Origin: Natronococcus occultus SP4
Lineage (GTDB): Archaea; Halobacteriota; Halobacteria; Halobacteriales; Natrialbaceae
DNA length: 64,000 bases
Assembly (NCBI RefSeq): GCF_000328685.1
Contig: NC_019974.1
Location: forward strand, 3,339,001-3,403,000
Direction of reading: 5' to 3'
Of this stretch, positions 35,716 to 43,638 are shown piece by piece. The notes under the pieces are model-generated. The model searched no databases. It was not told where the DNA came from and saw only the letters and a program-made list of their open reading frames with translations. The position numbers and the translations under genes are program-made. The first letter of the stretch is position 1. Each line of letters opens with the position of its first letter.

Positions 35716-36885
35716 ATGACAGAGAACGTCATCGTGCTCGGCGCCGGCTACGCCGGGGCCGGTGCGGTCAACACGCTCCAATCGGAACTCGATGATGACG
35801 CGCGCCTGACCTGGATCGCTGACGTCGACTACCACCTCGTGCTCCACGAGTCCCACCGCGTGATCCGGGATCCAGACGTCCAGTCCGACATCACGATCCC
35901 GGTCGAGGAGATCGCAGCGCCCTCGACCCGGTTCGTCGAGGACGAGGTCACAGGACTCGACACCGACGAGCAGGTCATCGAACTCGCCGACGGCGAGGAC
36001 GTCGACTACGACTACGTCCTCGTGGCGCTTGGCAGCCAGACCGCCTACTACGGGATTCCCGGGCTCGAAGAACACTCCCTGACCCTGAAGAGCCTCGACG
36101 ACGCCCTCGAGATCCACGAGGCCGTCGCACAGGCCAGTCGCGATGCCACGCGGGGCGACCCCGCCCAGATCGTGATCGGCGGCGCGGGCCTCTCGGGTAT
36201 CCAGACCGCCGGCGAGATCGCGGAGTTCCGCGACCAGCACCGCGCTCCCCTCGAGATCCACCTCGTCGAGGCCTTAGAGGAGATCTTCCCCGGGAACGAT
36301 CCGGAGATCCAGCAGGCCCTGCGGGATCTGCTCCAGGACGCCGGCGTCCAGATCCACACCGACGACCCGATCACCGAAGCCGACGACGACGTGATCCACT
36401 TCGACGAGGGCGAGCCGCTTTCCCACGACGTCCTCGTCTGGACGGGCGGGATCACCGGTCGGGACGCCCTCGACGACGCCGATCTCGAGAAGGAACACAA
36501 CCGCGTCAACACCGGCGCGAACTTTCAGACCTCCGACGAACGGGTCTTCGCGATCGGCGACTCGGCGATCATCGACCAGGGTGACCGCCCCGCACCGCCG
36601 ACCGCACAGGCCGCCTGGCAGGCCGCGGACGTCGCCGCCGAGAACATCACTCGCGCCATCCAGAACCGCCCGCTGAAGACCTGGGAGCACGAGGACAAGG
36701 GGACCGTCGTCTCCGTCGGCGACAAGGCGGTCGCCCACGGCGTTAAACCCGCGTTCGGCATCTCGCTTCCCGTCGATACGTTCGGCGGCGCCCCCGCGAA
36801 GAATCTGAAGAAAGGCATCGCCGCCCGCTGGATCGCCGACGTCTCCTCGATGAACCGCGCCCGGAAGGCCTGGCCGTCGCTGTAG
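35716..36885 (+). CDS. Type II NADH dehydrogenase-like FAD oxidoreductase
   Basis: The 389-residue protein has two Rossmann folds. The N-terminal FAD motif is VIVLGAGYAGAGAVNTL (GxGxxG variant). The second dinucleotide motif is IVIGGAGLSGIQTAGEIAE. The late FAD-contact motif is RVFAIGDSA. It matches NDH-2/sulfide:quinone reductase relatives; no extra catalytic Cys pair of SQR type was noticed, so NADH:quinone oxidoreduction at the membrane is the likelier role. The ATG at 35716 opens the FAD motif, while 24 upstream in-frame residues do not fit. Confidence 0.85.
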   Translation: MTENVIVLGAGYAGAGAVNTLQSELDDDARLTWIADVDYHLVLHESHRVIRDPDVQSDITIPVEEIAAPSTRFVEDEVTGLDTDEQVIELADGEDVDYDYVLVALGSQTAYYGIPGLEEHSLTLKSLDDALEIHEAVAQASRDATRGDPAQIVIGGAGLSGIQTAGEIAEFRDQHRAPLEIHLVEALEEIFPGNDPEIQQALRDLLQDAGVQIHTDDPITEADDDVIHFDEGEPLSHDVLVWTGGITGRDALDDADLEKEHNRVNTGANFQTSDERVFAIGDSAIIDQGDRPAPPTAQAAWQAADVAAENITRAIQNRPLKTWEHEDKGTVVSVGDKAVAHGVKPAFGISLPVDTFGGAPAKNLKKGIAARWIADVSSMNRARKAWPSL

Positions 36886-36900
36886 TCGCCCGCCGCCCGA

Positions 36901-37449
36901 TCAGTCCTCGGCGAGCGAGTCGTCATCCATCGGTCGGGCCGGGACGCCCGCGACGGTTTCGCCCGGCGCAACGTCCCGGGTAACGAGCGAGTTCGCCGCG
37001 ACGCTCGCTCCAGCACCGATCTCGACGCCCGGCAGGACGATCGCGCCCGCCCCGATCATCGCCCGCTCGCCGACGACGACCTCGCCGGTGCGGTACTCGT
37101 CCTGTAGAAACTCGTGACACAGCAGCGTCGCGTCGTAGCCGACGATCGCGTGATCTTCGAGCGTGATCAGCTCCGGCCAGAACACGTCCGGCGTCGCCTC
37201 GAGCCCCCAGGAGACGCCGTCGCCGACCGTAACGCCGATCCGACGCAACAGCCACCGCCTGAGCCGCAGGCTCGGCGAGATCCTGGCGAGCCAGACGACA
37301 ACGTAGTTGATCGCGACCCGTAGCGGGCTTCGCGCGTCGGTCCAGCGGGCGAGCGAGTTGTGCGTACTAGGGGTCGCGTGGCGGCGAACCCGATCGTGAC
37401 GGGAGGGCGTGTCGTCGGTCACTGCGCGAGTCGTTGGAGCCGTTCCCAC
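36901..37449 (-). CDS. Hexapeptide-repeat acyltransferase
   Basis: The 182-residue protein has an N-terminal basic/hydrophobic region (about 45-72, WLARISPSLRLRRWLLRRIGV). A left-handed beta-helix of hexapeptide repeats follows (ITLEDHAIVGYDA, VVVGERAMIGAGAIVLPGVEIGAGASVAANSLV), ending ETVAGVPARPM. Such enzymes acetylate or acylate sugars from acyl-CoA, and a role in surface glycan modification is plausible. It converges with the NADH dehydrogenase-like gene and lies downstream of the Nmad3-like gene. Confidence 0.82.
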   Translation of the reverse strand: MGTAPTTRAVTDDTPSRHDRVRRHATPSTHNSLARWTDARSPLRVAINYVVVWLARISPSLRLRRWLLRRIGVTVGDGVSWGLEATPDVFWPELITLEDHAIVGYDATLLCHEFLQDEYRTGEVVVGERAMIGAGAIVLPGVEIGAGASVAANSLVTRDVAPGETVAGVPARPMDDDSLAED

Positions 37450-37485
37450 ATGAAACCGATCGATCCGGTTCCCGTCACGGGCGCG

Positions 37486-38298
37486 TCAATCATCGGCGAT
37501 CGCCCTGGGGGCGTCCCGCTCGCCGGGAACGCCGACCAGTTCGCGGAAGTCCTCGCCCGAGAGCGCACAGCGGTAGGCCGGTTTGAACATCATGTTCGCA
37601 CCGCCGGCCTCGACGTTCCAGGCGGACTCGATCTCCTCGCGCAGGTAGTACTGGGCCTGGACGTTCCCCTCGCGGACGTAGTAGTCGCTGATCCGAATCG
37701 GGTGGCGATCGAACAGTCCGCCGGGCTCTCGACCGTCGACGATCACGACCGGCTTCTCGAGGTAGAGGTCGCCGTCCCGGGCCCGTTTGGCGTGGGCGTT
37801 CTCGGGATGGGACTCGAGGACGGCCCGTCGCCGCTCGGAGGACATCTCGGGGGTGACGACCGCGACCGAGTCGACCGTGAAGTAGCCGATCAGGTATCGG
37901 TGGGCGCGGTCGCCGCCGGGGCGACGGAGTCCGGCGTAGAAGCCGACGACGTCCCCGGGTTCGAGGGCGCGCAGCCGGGAGACGTACCCGCTCGTGCGGT
38001 GTTCCCCGTACGTTAGCGCCTCGAAGTTCGGGTCGCGGTGCAGCGGCCAGGACGCGAGCTCGTCGCCGGTAACCGCCTCGCGACCGCCCCGGACCGGCTG
38101 GGGTTCGATCCGGGTTGTCAGGTCGGCCGCGACGCCGTCCTCGCCGCGAAGAGGCCACGAGCCAAGCGTCTCCCGTTCGTCGGTCTCCCGGGTCTTCTCG
38201 GGGATCGGGACGTACTCGGAGCGTCCGTCGTCGTACAGCGGCCCGAGAGCCCCGAGATTCGTGCTGTCGGCACCGATACCCGCGAGAACGACCGTCAT
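37486..38298 (-). CDS. Nmad3-like (putative nucleotide modification associated) protein
   Basis: The 270-residue protein starts MTVVLAGIGADSTNLGALGPLYDDG and has YVPIPEKTRET, GDVVGFYAGLRRP and ISDYYVREGNVQAQYYL. This matches my recollection of the Nmad3 domain. That domain was proposed from genomic context in phages and bacteria to be linked to DNA base hypermodification. No experimental role is known to me in haloarchaea, and no other modification gene lies next to it. I cannot verify the match here. Confidence 0.55.
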   Translation of the reverse strand: MTVVLAGIGADSTNLGALGPLYDDGRSEYVPIPEKTRETDERETLGSWPLRGEDGVAADLTTRIEPQPVRGGREAVTGDELASWPLHRDPNFEALTYGEHRTSGYVSRLRALEPGDVVGFYAGLRRPGGDRAHRYLIGYFTVDSVAVVTPEMSSERRRAVLESHPENAHAKRARDGDLYLEKPVVIVDGREPGGLFDRHPIRISDYYVREGNVQAQYYLREEIESAWNVEAGGANMMFKPAYRCALSGEDFRELVGVPGERDAPRAIADD

Positions 38299-38411
38299 AG
38301 CCGACCCTACCGACGCGGTGCCGATAAAACCGCCGATGCGCCGCTCGGCCCCGCGGATACCAACACAATTGGGTGCAGAGTACTCTGCTATCGAACCGTA
38401 ACTCTCCCACA

Positions 38412-38552
38412 GTGTGCAAGTTCGTCGAATGCGACGACTGTGAGTTCGTCCTTCTGGCCCAGCAGTCTTCCGACCCGATTCCGAAACGACAGGACGCCTG
38501 TCCGCGGTGTGGCGCGACGGAGTTTCGGTTTCTCGAGGACGGCACGAAATGA
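38412..38552 (+). CDS. Tiny zinc-ribbon protein
   Basis: A 46-residue open frame starts from a GTG at 38412 (MCKFVECDDCEFVLL). It has a second Cys pair (ACPRCGATEFRFL) about 20 residues later, fitting one zinc ribbon. Its TGA at 38550-38552 abuts, without a gap, the stop of the opposing small gene. There is no clear Shine-Dalgarno and the start is not certain. Function is unknown. Confidence 0.6.
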   Translation: MCKFVECDDCEFVLLAQQSSDPIPKRQDACPRCGATEFRFLEDGTK

Positions 38553-38729
38553 CTACGACTCTTCGGGCGATCCCAGCGCGTCGACGACGCTGAACCGCGT
38601 CTCGGCACAGTCACAACCCGTCGTCGAGCTGATCGGAACGATCTCCCCGTCGGGACGGAGCCACACGGCACAGACCGCGTGACAGCGCTTGCATACCGCG
38701 GCTCGCTTCTCTCGGTTCGTTGCGGTCAT
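38553..38729 (-). CDS. Tiny Cys-rich (zinc-finger-like) protein
   Basis: A 58-residue open frame starts MTATNREKRAAVCKRCHAVC and continues to STTGCDCAETRFSVVDALG. It has CxxC, CxxxC-like and CxC groups able to bind zinc. It is convergent and exactly abuts the preceding gene (TGA next to the complement of its TAG). The conserved-looking Cys pattern in a frame this short supports coding. Function is unknown. Confidence 0.6.
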   Translation of the reverse strand: MTATNREKRAAVCKRCHAVCAVWLRPDGEIVPISSTTGCDCAETRFSVVDALGSPEES

Positions 38730-39000
38730 GGTCTGAAAACGGCAGATGGTCGGTGGTGTGTCACCGGGTCGTCGCCCCCGGCGTGAATCGCTACGCCGCG
38801 GTGAGATATTGAAGGAGGTGATCGTCCACTCGAGTTACCGATCGTTTACCGGAATTATCCCGACTTTCGTCACATCTCTCCGAACAGGATCGGCCATCAC
38901 ACCGGCGGTGATCGACGGGCACGTCCTCGATGCGAGTTCCGAGAACGGGACGAAGCCGCGACAGTCGCGTCGCTCGACAGGCTCGGCCCGATAGAACCAC
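38730..39000. other. Intergenic region with an orphan Shine-Dalgarno-like motif
   Basis: The region holds AGGAGGTGATC (38813-38823), an 11-base complement to the conserved 3' end of 16S rRNA, but no ATG or GTG sits at normal spacing after it. The only frame using a GTG within the motif would be 58 residues with no recognisable features. No gene is called. Confidence 0.4.
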
Positions 39001-39195
39001 GGTCACAGCAAAGCCGACTCCCGTTTCTGTGCTGCAAAAAGCGGGACCACGATCGCGGCAAAGCCGCTCCCTGCTCCCATTTCACTCTACGTACGTCACA
39101 ACGGTCGCTCCGCTCCCTCGTTCGTTGTATCGTGAAAGTGGGACCTTGGTCACAGCGAAGCTGCTCCCCGCTCCCATTTTTGCGTTGCGAAAAGT
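39001..39195. repeat. Triplicated imperfect repeat on the 3' side of tRNA-Pro
   Basis: Three related units end at 39048, about 39143 and 39201. Each carries a version of GGTCACAGCRAAGCYG and CTCCCCGCTCCCATTTT, then GAAAAGTGGGACC. The last GGGACC is the 3' acceptor end of tRNA-Pro itself, so the earlier copies (39042-39048 and 39138-39144) look like duplications of the tRNA end plus its flank. The units differ in length (about 48 to 95 bases). Confidence 0.6.
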
Positions 39196-39265
39196 GGGAC
39201 CGCCGAGAATTGAACTCGGGTCCTACGGACCCCATCCGCAGAGGATACCACTACCCCACGGTCCC
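39196..39265 (-). tRNA. tRNA-Pro (anticodon GGG)
   Basis: The minus strand folds into a 70-nt cloverleaf. The acceptor stem GGGACCG pairs with CGGTCCC (7 of 7). The anticodon stem TGCGG/CCGTA has loop ATGGGGT, giving anticodon GGG. The T stem CCGAG/CTCGG has loop TTCAATT. No CCA is encoded and no intron is seen. Confidence 0.95.
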
Positions 39266-39332
39266 GTGCGTTTAGACCGATGGCCGTCGACCGTTTAAGC
39301 GTGTCGTTTCGATCCGGGTGTGTCCCCGAGAC

Positions 39333-40235
39333 TCAGACCAGTACGCGCTCGAGGTCGACGACGGTTCCGGCGTCGTCCTCGGGGTCGCCGACCAGTTCAC
39401 CCAGACAGACCGCTGCCCCGTCCGGCGTCGTACAGGCAACCAGCGAGCCCCGCTCGGCGTCGTCGGCCTCGAGGACGCCCGGGGCGTAGACGGGCGCGCC
39501 CGTCGCGACCTGCTCGGCCGCGCTCTCGGCGATCACCACCTGTGGGATCCCCTCGAGGATCCGCTCGGCGGGATCGACGATCTCGAACAGCGGCTCGGGG
39601 TCGTCGTCCTCGAGCCAGAACGCGAGCGCGTCGTAGAACTCCTGGGCGGTATGCAGGCTCGTATCGTCGAACGGCGTCGTCGCCGTCCGTCGGAGATGGC
39701 CCATGTGAGCGCCCGTACCGAGCGCGAGCCCCAGGTCGTGACAGAGCTTGCGGACGTAGGTCCCGCTCTCACAGCGGATCCGCAGGAGGAGCCGTCGGTC
39801 CTCGGCCTCGAGGACGTCGAGGGCGTAGATCTCGCGGGTGCGAAGCCGGCGCGAGACGGCGCTCTTGCGGGGCGGTTTCTGGTAGATCGGACCCTCGAAC
39901 TCGGCGACGATCGAGTCGGCGTCTTCCGGCACCGAGCCGTGACACTCGAGGACGGCGACGTACTCCTTGTCGCCCTCGAGGAACGTCTGGGCGAGCCGCG
40001 TCGCGTCCCCGAGCATCACCGGGAGACAGCCCGTCACCTTCGGATCGAGCGTGCCGGCGTGGGCAGCCTGGTCGATCGGCTCCGCGCCTCGCTCGGCGAG
40101 GGCGTCTGCAACTTCGTCTCGAAGCCAGCCGCTGACCTGGTGGGAGGAGGGGCCGGGCGGTTTGTCGAGGTTGACGACGCCGAACCGCAACAGTTCGGCG
40201 GGTGATCGCTCTTCGGGTGGACCACGCAGCGCCAT
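39333..40235 (-). CDS. cbf5: RNA pseudouridine synthase Cbf5 (TruB family)
   Basis: The 300-residue protein has the TruB-family active site HAGTLDPKVTGCLP with catalytic Asp64, then GDKEYVAVLECHG, IYQKPPRKSAVSRRLRTR and CESGTYVRKLCHDLG. A C-terminal PUA domain begins at about 220 (PQVVIAESAAEQVATGAPVYAPGV). The PUA domain and N-terminal extension mark archaeal Cbf5, the catalytic subunit of H/ACA RNPs and of tRNA U55 modification. Its start overlaps the cmk stop by one base, so they are probably co-expressed. Confidence 0.95.
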   Translation of the reverse strand: MALRGPPEERSPAELLRFGVVNLDKPPGPSSHQVSGWLRDEVADALAERGAEPIDQAAHAGTLDPKVTGCLPVMLGDATRLAQTFLEGDKEYVAVLECHGSVPEDADSIVAEFEGPIYQKPPRKSAVSRRLRTREIYALDVLEAEDRRLLLRIRCESGTYVRKLCHDLGLALGTGAHMGHLRRTATTPFDDTSLHTAQEFYDALAFWLEDDDPEPLFEIVDPAERILEGIPQVVIAESAAEQVATGAPVYAPGVLEADDAERGSLVACTTPDGAAVCLGELVGDPEDDAGTVVDLERVLV

Positions 40236-40813
40236 CAGAACTCGTAGTCGACGCCAGTGACCGGCGTTTTCCCCTCGTCGCCGTCGGCGTCGTACTCCCC
40301 GACAGCCGTCACGAGCATGTCGAGGACGGCGTCGGGCTCCCAGCGGGCCGTGTTCACCGAGAGATCGTAGATCGTCAGATCCCGAATGTCGATCCCGTAG
40401 TACTCTCGGTAGCGCTGGGCCTCGCTCGCCTCCCTCGCTTTGGTCTCCTCGGTCGCTCGCTCGGGGTCTTTCGATTCGCGCTCGGCGATCCGTTCACCCC
40501 GGACCGCGGCGGGTGCGTCGAGCCAGAACCGGAAGTCGGCGTGGTCGCCGGCGAGCCACCCCGCCAGCCGCGACTCGAGGACGAGGTCGTCGTCCTCGGT
40601 GGCGATCTCTCGGAGTCGACGATCGAGGTCGCGATCGATCTGGTCGTTCTCCTCGGCCAGCTTGTTGAACTCGAGGGGGGTGTAGCCGCGCTCGTCGGCC
40701 AGTTCGCGAAAGATGTCGCCGCCGCTGACGTGGTCGAGATCGAAGGCGTCGGCGAGTAGCTCCGCAGTCGTGCTCTTCCCGCTTCCCGGCGGGCCGGAGA
40801 CGGTGAGTAACAT
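40235..40813 (-). CDS. cmk: Cytidylate kinase (archaeal type)
   Basis: The 192-residue P-loop kinase has Walker [10 protein letters not shown] (7-15). The segment [22 protein letters not shown] and the later [20 protein letters not shown] are typical of archaeal Cmk. It phosphorylates CMP/dCMP to the diphosphates. A TATA-like TTTTACTC at about 40833-40840 on the minus strand, 25 bases ahead of the ATG, suggests a leaderless cmk-cbf5 transcript. Confidence 0.94.
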   Translation of the reverse strand: MLLTVSGPPGSGKSTTAELLADAFDLDHVSGGDIFRELADERGYTPLEFNKLAEENDQIDRDLDRRLREIATEDDDLVLESRLAGWLAGDHADFRFWLDAPAAVRGERIAERESKDPERATEETKAREASEAQRYREYYGIDIRDLTIYDLSVNTARWEPDAVLDMLVTAVGEYDADGDEGKTPVTGVDYEF

Positions 40814-40885
40814 ATCCGAACTGCGACGGGACGAGTAAAATGGGTTTTGAATCGATCGACGGAGAGATCGTCAGCCGGAACGGCG

Positions 40886-41836
40886 TCAGGTGCTCGAGGG
40901 AGTCATGTCGATGTTCAGCGCCTTCCGTAGCAGCTGGGTAAAGCCCATCGAACACAGGAAGTACCAGACGATCCAGGCCCACATCGGCCCGAGTAGCCCC
41001 TCGTCCAGCGCCACCTCACCGGCGATCGGCATGATCATCAGTCGATCGGCCTCGGTGACGTGCCCGCCGAGGATCTTCCAGTACATCCAGAGGAACAGTG
41101 GGATGGTAAACAGCATGATCCAGACCATCGGTCGGAACTGCTCTTTGAACATCCCAAGGTTGTCGGCCATCGCCTCCATCTGTTCCTCGCGGACCTCCTC
41201 CATCTCGTTTTCGAGCCGTTCGATCTCGGCCTCGCTGGCGTCGCGCTCCTCGGCTTCCTTCTTGCGCTCGCGGACGTCTTTCTGTTTTTCCTGCATCGCC
41301 TTCATCCGCTCCTGGTACTTCCCGATCCGTTCGGGGTTCATCAGGTTCGCCTGCAGGAGCGTCGAGTACAGTCCCGTCAGCAACGCGACCGAGAGGATCA
41401 CCGCGTAGAACGGCAGCGCCGCGTCCAGTGGCCCGAACACGACGTCGATCGTACTCCCGACCGTGTTTCGGACCGAGTCGAGCCAGTAGCCGATCATCAA
41501 CAGGACAGAGCCGACGGCGGCCAGCTTGTCCCACTGCGACCAGCTCGCGGCTTCCTCGTCGATGTCGACGTCGGGAACCCCGCCGACGTCTTCGTCGCTG
41601 TCGAGGGCCTCGTCGTAGGCCTCCCGGTCGGCGATCTCGAACCCCTCGTCGCCGTCGACGAGCACCCCTTTCTCGATCAGTCGACCCCACTGTCCGCTCG
41701 TCAGATCGTCGTTGACATCACCCCACTGGACCTCGCCGCCGTTCCTGTCGGCTTCCTCGCGGATTGCCTCCAGGGCCTCCGTCATCGAGGAATCCTCGCG
41801 GACGAGGGCGTTGATCTTCTCGGCTGTACGCGTCAT
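40886..41836 (-). CDS. EMC3/DUF106 membrane protein (YidC/Oxa1 superfamily)
   Basis: The 316-residue protein has a soluble N-terminal region (1-100) and three to four membrane helices (about 108-120, 139-158, 240-258 and 283-300). A charged coiled coil lies between helices (MKAMQEKQKDVRERKKEAEER and EAEIERLENEMEEVREEQ). This layout is that of archaeal DUF106 proteins, related to EMC3/TMCO1 and the YidC/Oxa1 insertases. It probably assists membrane protein insertion. A minus-strand TATA-like TTGTATATC at 41860-41868 gives a near-leaderless start. Confidence 0.88.
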   Translation of the reverse strand: MTRTAEKINALVREDSSMTEALEAIREEADRNGGEVQWGDVNDDLTSGQWGRLIEKGVLVDGDEGFEIADREAYDEALDSDEDVGGVPDVDIDEEAASWSQWDKLAAVGSVLLMIGYWLDSVRNTVGSTIDVVFGPLDAALPFYAVILSVALLTGLYSTLLQANLMNPERIGKYQERMKAMQEKQKDVRERKKEAEERDASEAEIERLENEMEEVREEQMEAMADNLGMFKEQFRPMVWIMLFTIPLFLWMYWKILGGHVTEADRLMIMPIAGEVALDEGLLGPMWAWIVWYFLCSMGFTQLLRKALNIDMTPSST

Positions 41837-41923
41837 CTGCCAGAGGCTAGGGTACGTCCGATATACAAGTGTTTTTCTTCGGCTGGCAGAGCGGTGCTGG
41901 TTCTCAGGGATCGAGTTGGATCT

Positions 41924-42559
41924 TCAGACCGAGTCTTCGATCGTTTCCTTGACGTCCTCCCAGACTTCCTCGGGTGCCTGATCGCCGTCGATCCGCTCGA
42001 GGACGCCCTCGTCGTCGTAGTGTTCGACGACGGGCTCGGTGTTCTCCCGGTAGACCCGGAGCCGTTCCGTGACGGTCTCTTCGGTGTCGTCCTCGCGTTG
42101 CTCGAGTCGGCCCTCGACCTCGGGATCCTCCGGCGGGTTGTACTCGACGTGGTAGATGTCGCCGGTCTCGGGATCCAGCCGGCGACCGGTCAGCCGGTGG
42201 ACGAGCTCCTCCTCGCTGACGTCCAGGTAGAGGACGACGTCGAGGTCGGTCATCTCGGCGAGCTCCTCGGCCTGTTCCAAGTTCCGCGGATAGCCGTCGA
42301 GCACGTAACCGTTGGCCTGCGAGAGGGCCTCGTCGACGATGGCGTTGACGACCTCGTCGGGGACGAGTTCGCCCTGGTCCATATACTCCGCGGGCGTGTC
42401 GTACTCCGTGTCCATATCGGAGATATCCATCTCCTTGTTCGCACGGAGGGCGTCCCCGGTGGTGACGTGTTCGACGCCGAACTCCTCGGCGATGTTTGCG
42501 CTCTGTGTCCCCTTCCCCGCTCCGGGCGCTCCCAGGATCAGGATGTGTGGCTGTGCCAT
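41924..42559 (-). CDS. adk: Adenylate kinase
   Basis: The 211-residue protein has Walker [10 protein letters not shown] (10-18), the AMP-binding segment [15 protein letters not shown], the kinase motif [17 protein letters not shown] and the LID region around [19 protein letters not shown]. It catalyses ATP + AMP = 2 ADP. The ATG at 42559 sits 26 bases from a minus-strand TATA (CTTTATG, 42582-42588), so the message is probably leaderless. Confidence 0.96.
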   Translation of the reverse strand: MAQPHILILGAPGAGKGTQSANIAEEFGVEHVTTGDALRANKEMDISDMDTEYDTPAEYMDQGELVPDEVVNAIVDEALSQANGYVLDGYPRNLEQAEELAEMTDLDVVLYLDVSEEELVHRLTGRRLDPETGDIYHVEYNPPEDPEVEGRLEQREDDTEETVTERLRVYRENTEPVVEHYDDEGVLERIDGDQAPEEVWEDVKETIEDSV

Positions 42560-42581
42560 ATCAGTCCGTTCAGCACCGTCG

Positions 42582-42596
42582 CATAAAGGCTTAAAG
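42582..42596. promoter_or_regulatory. Back-to-back divergent TATA boxes for adk and the 42619 gene
   Basis: CTTTATG on the minus strand (42582-42588) is 26 bases from the adk ATG. GCTTAAAG on the plus strand (42589-42596) is about 26 bases from the ATG at 42619. The two TATA-like boxes are adjacent, so two leaderless transcripts would start outward from one 15-bp core. Confidence 0.6.
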
Positions 42597-42618
42597 AATC
42601 GGGCACGTCGGTACGGGT

Positions 42619-43029
42619 ATGACGCGATTCGACGCCGACGAGCCGTCCGAGCGACGAAAACTGTACGCTGCGGGGATCCAGGCTCACCGCGAGCGCGGGA
42701 CCGGATTCGTTACGTTCGAGGTCGACGAGGACTCCCTCTCGGCCGCCGAGGACGTCGACCCCGAACTGGGGACGCCGTGGGTACAGTTCGCCGACGGGAC
42801 GATCAACCTCGACTGTACCGATACGGAACTCGAGTCGCTGAAAGACCTGCTCTCGGAGTTCCCGGTGTTCAAGATCGACGAGATCAACCGCTCGAAGGAG
42901 ATCGAGGGTGTCAACGTACGGATCAGCGCCAAGGCAGACCCGAACCGGATCGGCCAGTTCGTCGACGCCGTCTTCGCTCGCGTCTACGGCCTCCCCGAGG
43001 ACGTTCGGGTCTGGCTGGTCGACCTCTGA
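42619..43029 (+). CDS. Conserved haloarchaeal protein of unknown function
   Basis: The 136-residue acidic, soluble protein starts [19 protein letters not shown] and contains [24 protein letters not shown] and [25 protein letters not shown] do not recognise a family. Codon use and acidity match its neighbours, and its TATA spacing supports the start. Its stop touches the stop of the convergent amphi-Trp gene. Confidence 0.75.
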   Translation: MTRFDADEPSERRKLYAAGIQAHRERGTGFVTFEVDEDSLSAAEDVDPELGTPWVQFADGTINLDCTDTELESLKDLLSEFPVFKIDEINRSKEIEGVNVRISAKADPNRIGQFVDAVFARVYGLPEDVRVWLVDL

Positions 43030-43317
43030 CTACTCGATCCGGAGCTCGCCGGAGCCGTCGCCGTCCTCAGCGCCCTCGTCCCACTCGAGTTCGAACTCGA
43101 CGCTGAGCTCGGCGGGGCCACCCGAACTCGAGGTCTCGCGTTCGGCTTTGACCTCGAAGGTCGGCCGCGCTGGCGGCGACATCGTGACCGACTCGCCGCC
43201 AGCCTCGAGGGTAAACTCGTCGCCGCCGTCGACCGAGTCGGCGACCGAGCGGAGGTAGTCGGCGATCTCGCTTCGTTCCATCGACCGTTCGAACTTGAAG
43301 AGGACTTCCTCTGGCAT
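43030..43317 (-). CDS. Amphi-Trp domain protein
   Basis: The 95-residue protein has the amphi-Trp layout: MPEEVLFKFERSMERSEIADYLRSVADSV, then TLEAGGESVTMSPPARPTFEVKAE and an acidic tail. This small family is common in haloarchaea and has no firm function. A TATA-like CTCTATACC at 43339-43347 on the minus strand, 26 bases from the ATG, supports a leaderless message. Confidence 0.8.
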   Translation of the reverse strand: MPEEVLFKFERSMERSEIADYLRSVADSVDGGDEFTLEAGGESVTMSPPARPTFEVKAERETSSSGGPAELSVEFELEWDEGAEDGDGSGELRIE

Positions 43318-43638
43318 ACCCGAACAGAGGGGGTGTCAGGTATAGAGTCTGTCGCCGGATCCGGCACGGCGAGAACGAGCGACGAACGGCGACTGCCCGG
43401 TCGTTGGATTTATCGCCCCGTCAAAGAAACGATAGGATACGTCCGGCCCGGCTTGAACAGCAACCCCGGCCGTCGGACCTCGTCGAATTCGGTCGATCCC
43501 GGTCTCGAGCGACTCGACTCCGGGATCGACGCCATCTCGGCTTCCACAACGTATGACGACTCCCAGATCCGTGCTCGCTTGGCCTCCGTCTCGATCCGAA
43601 ACCGATCCGCTCGCGCCTTCGAGCTCCGGGTGGTCCCC
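43318..43638. other. Intergenic region ahead of trkA
   Basis: Apart from the amphi-Trp TATA box (43339-43347), this 321-base stretch shows no gene. It stays open in the trkA frame, but the encoded residues are Ser/Arg-rich and unlike TrkA. A TATA-like GATTTATC is near 43406, so a long trkA leader is possible. Confidence 0.4.
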
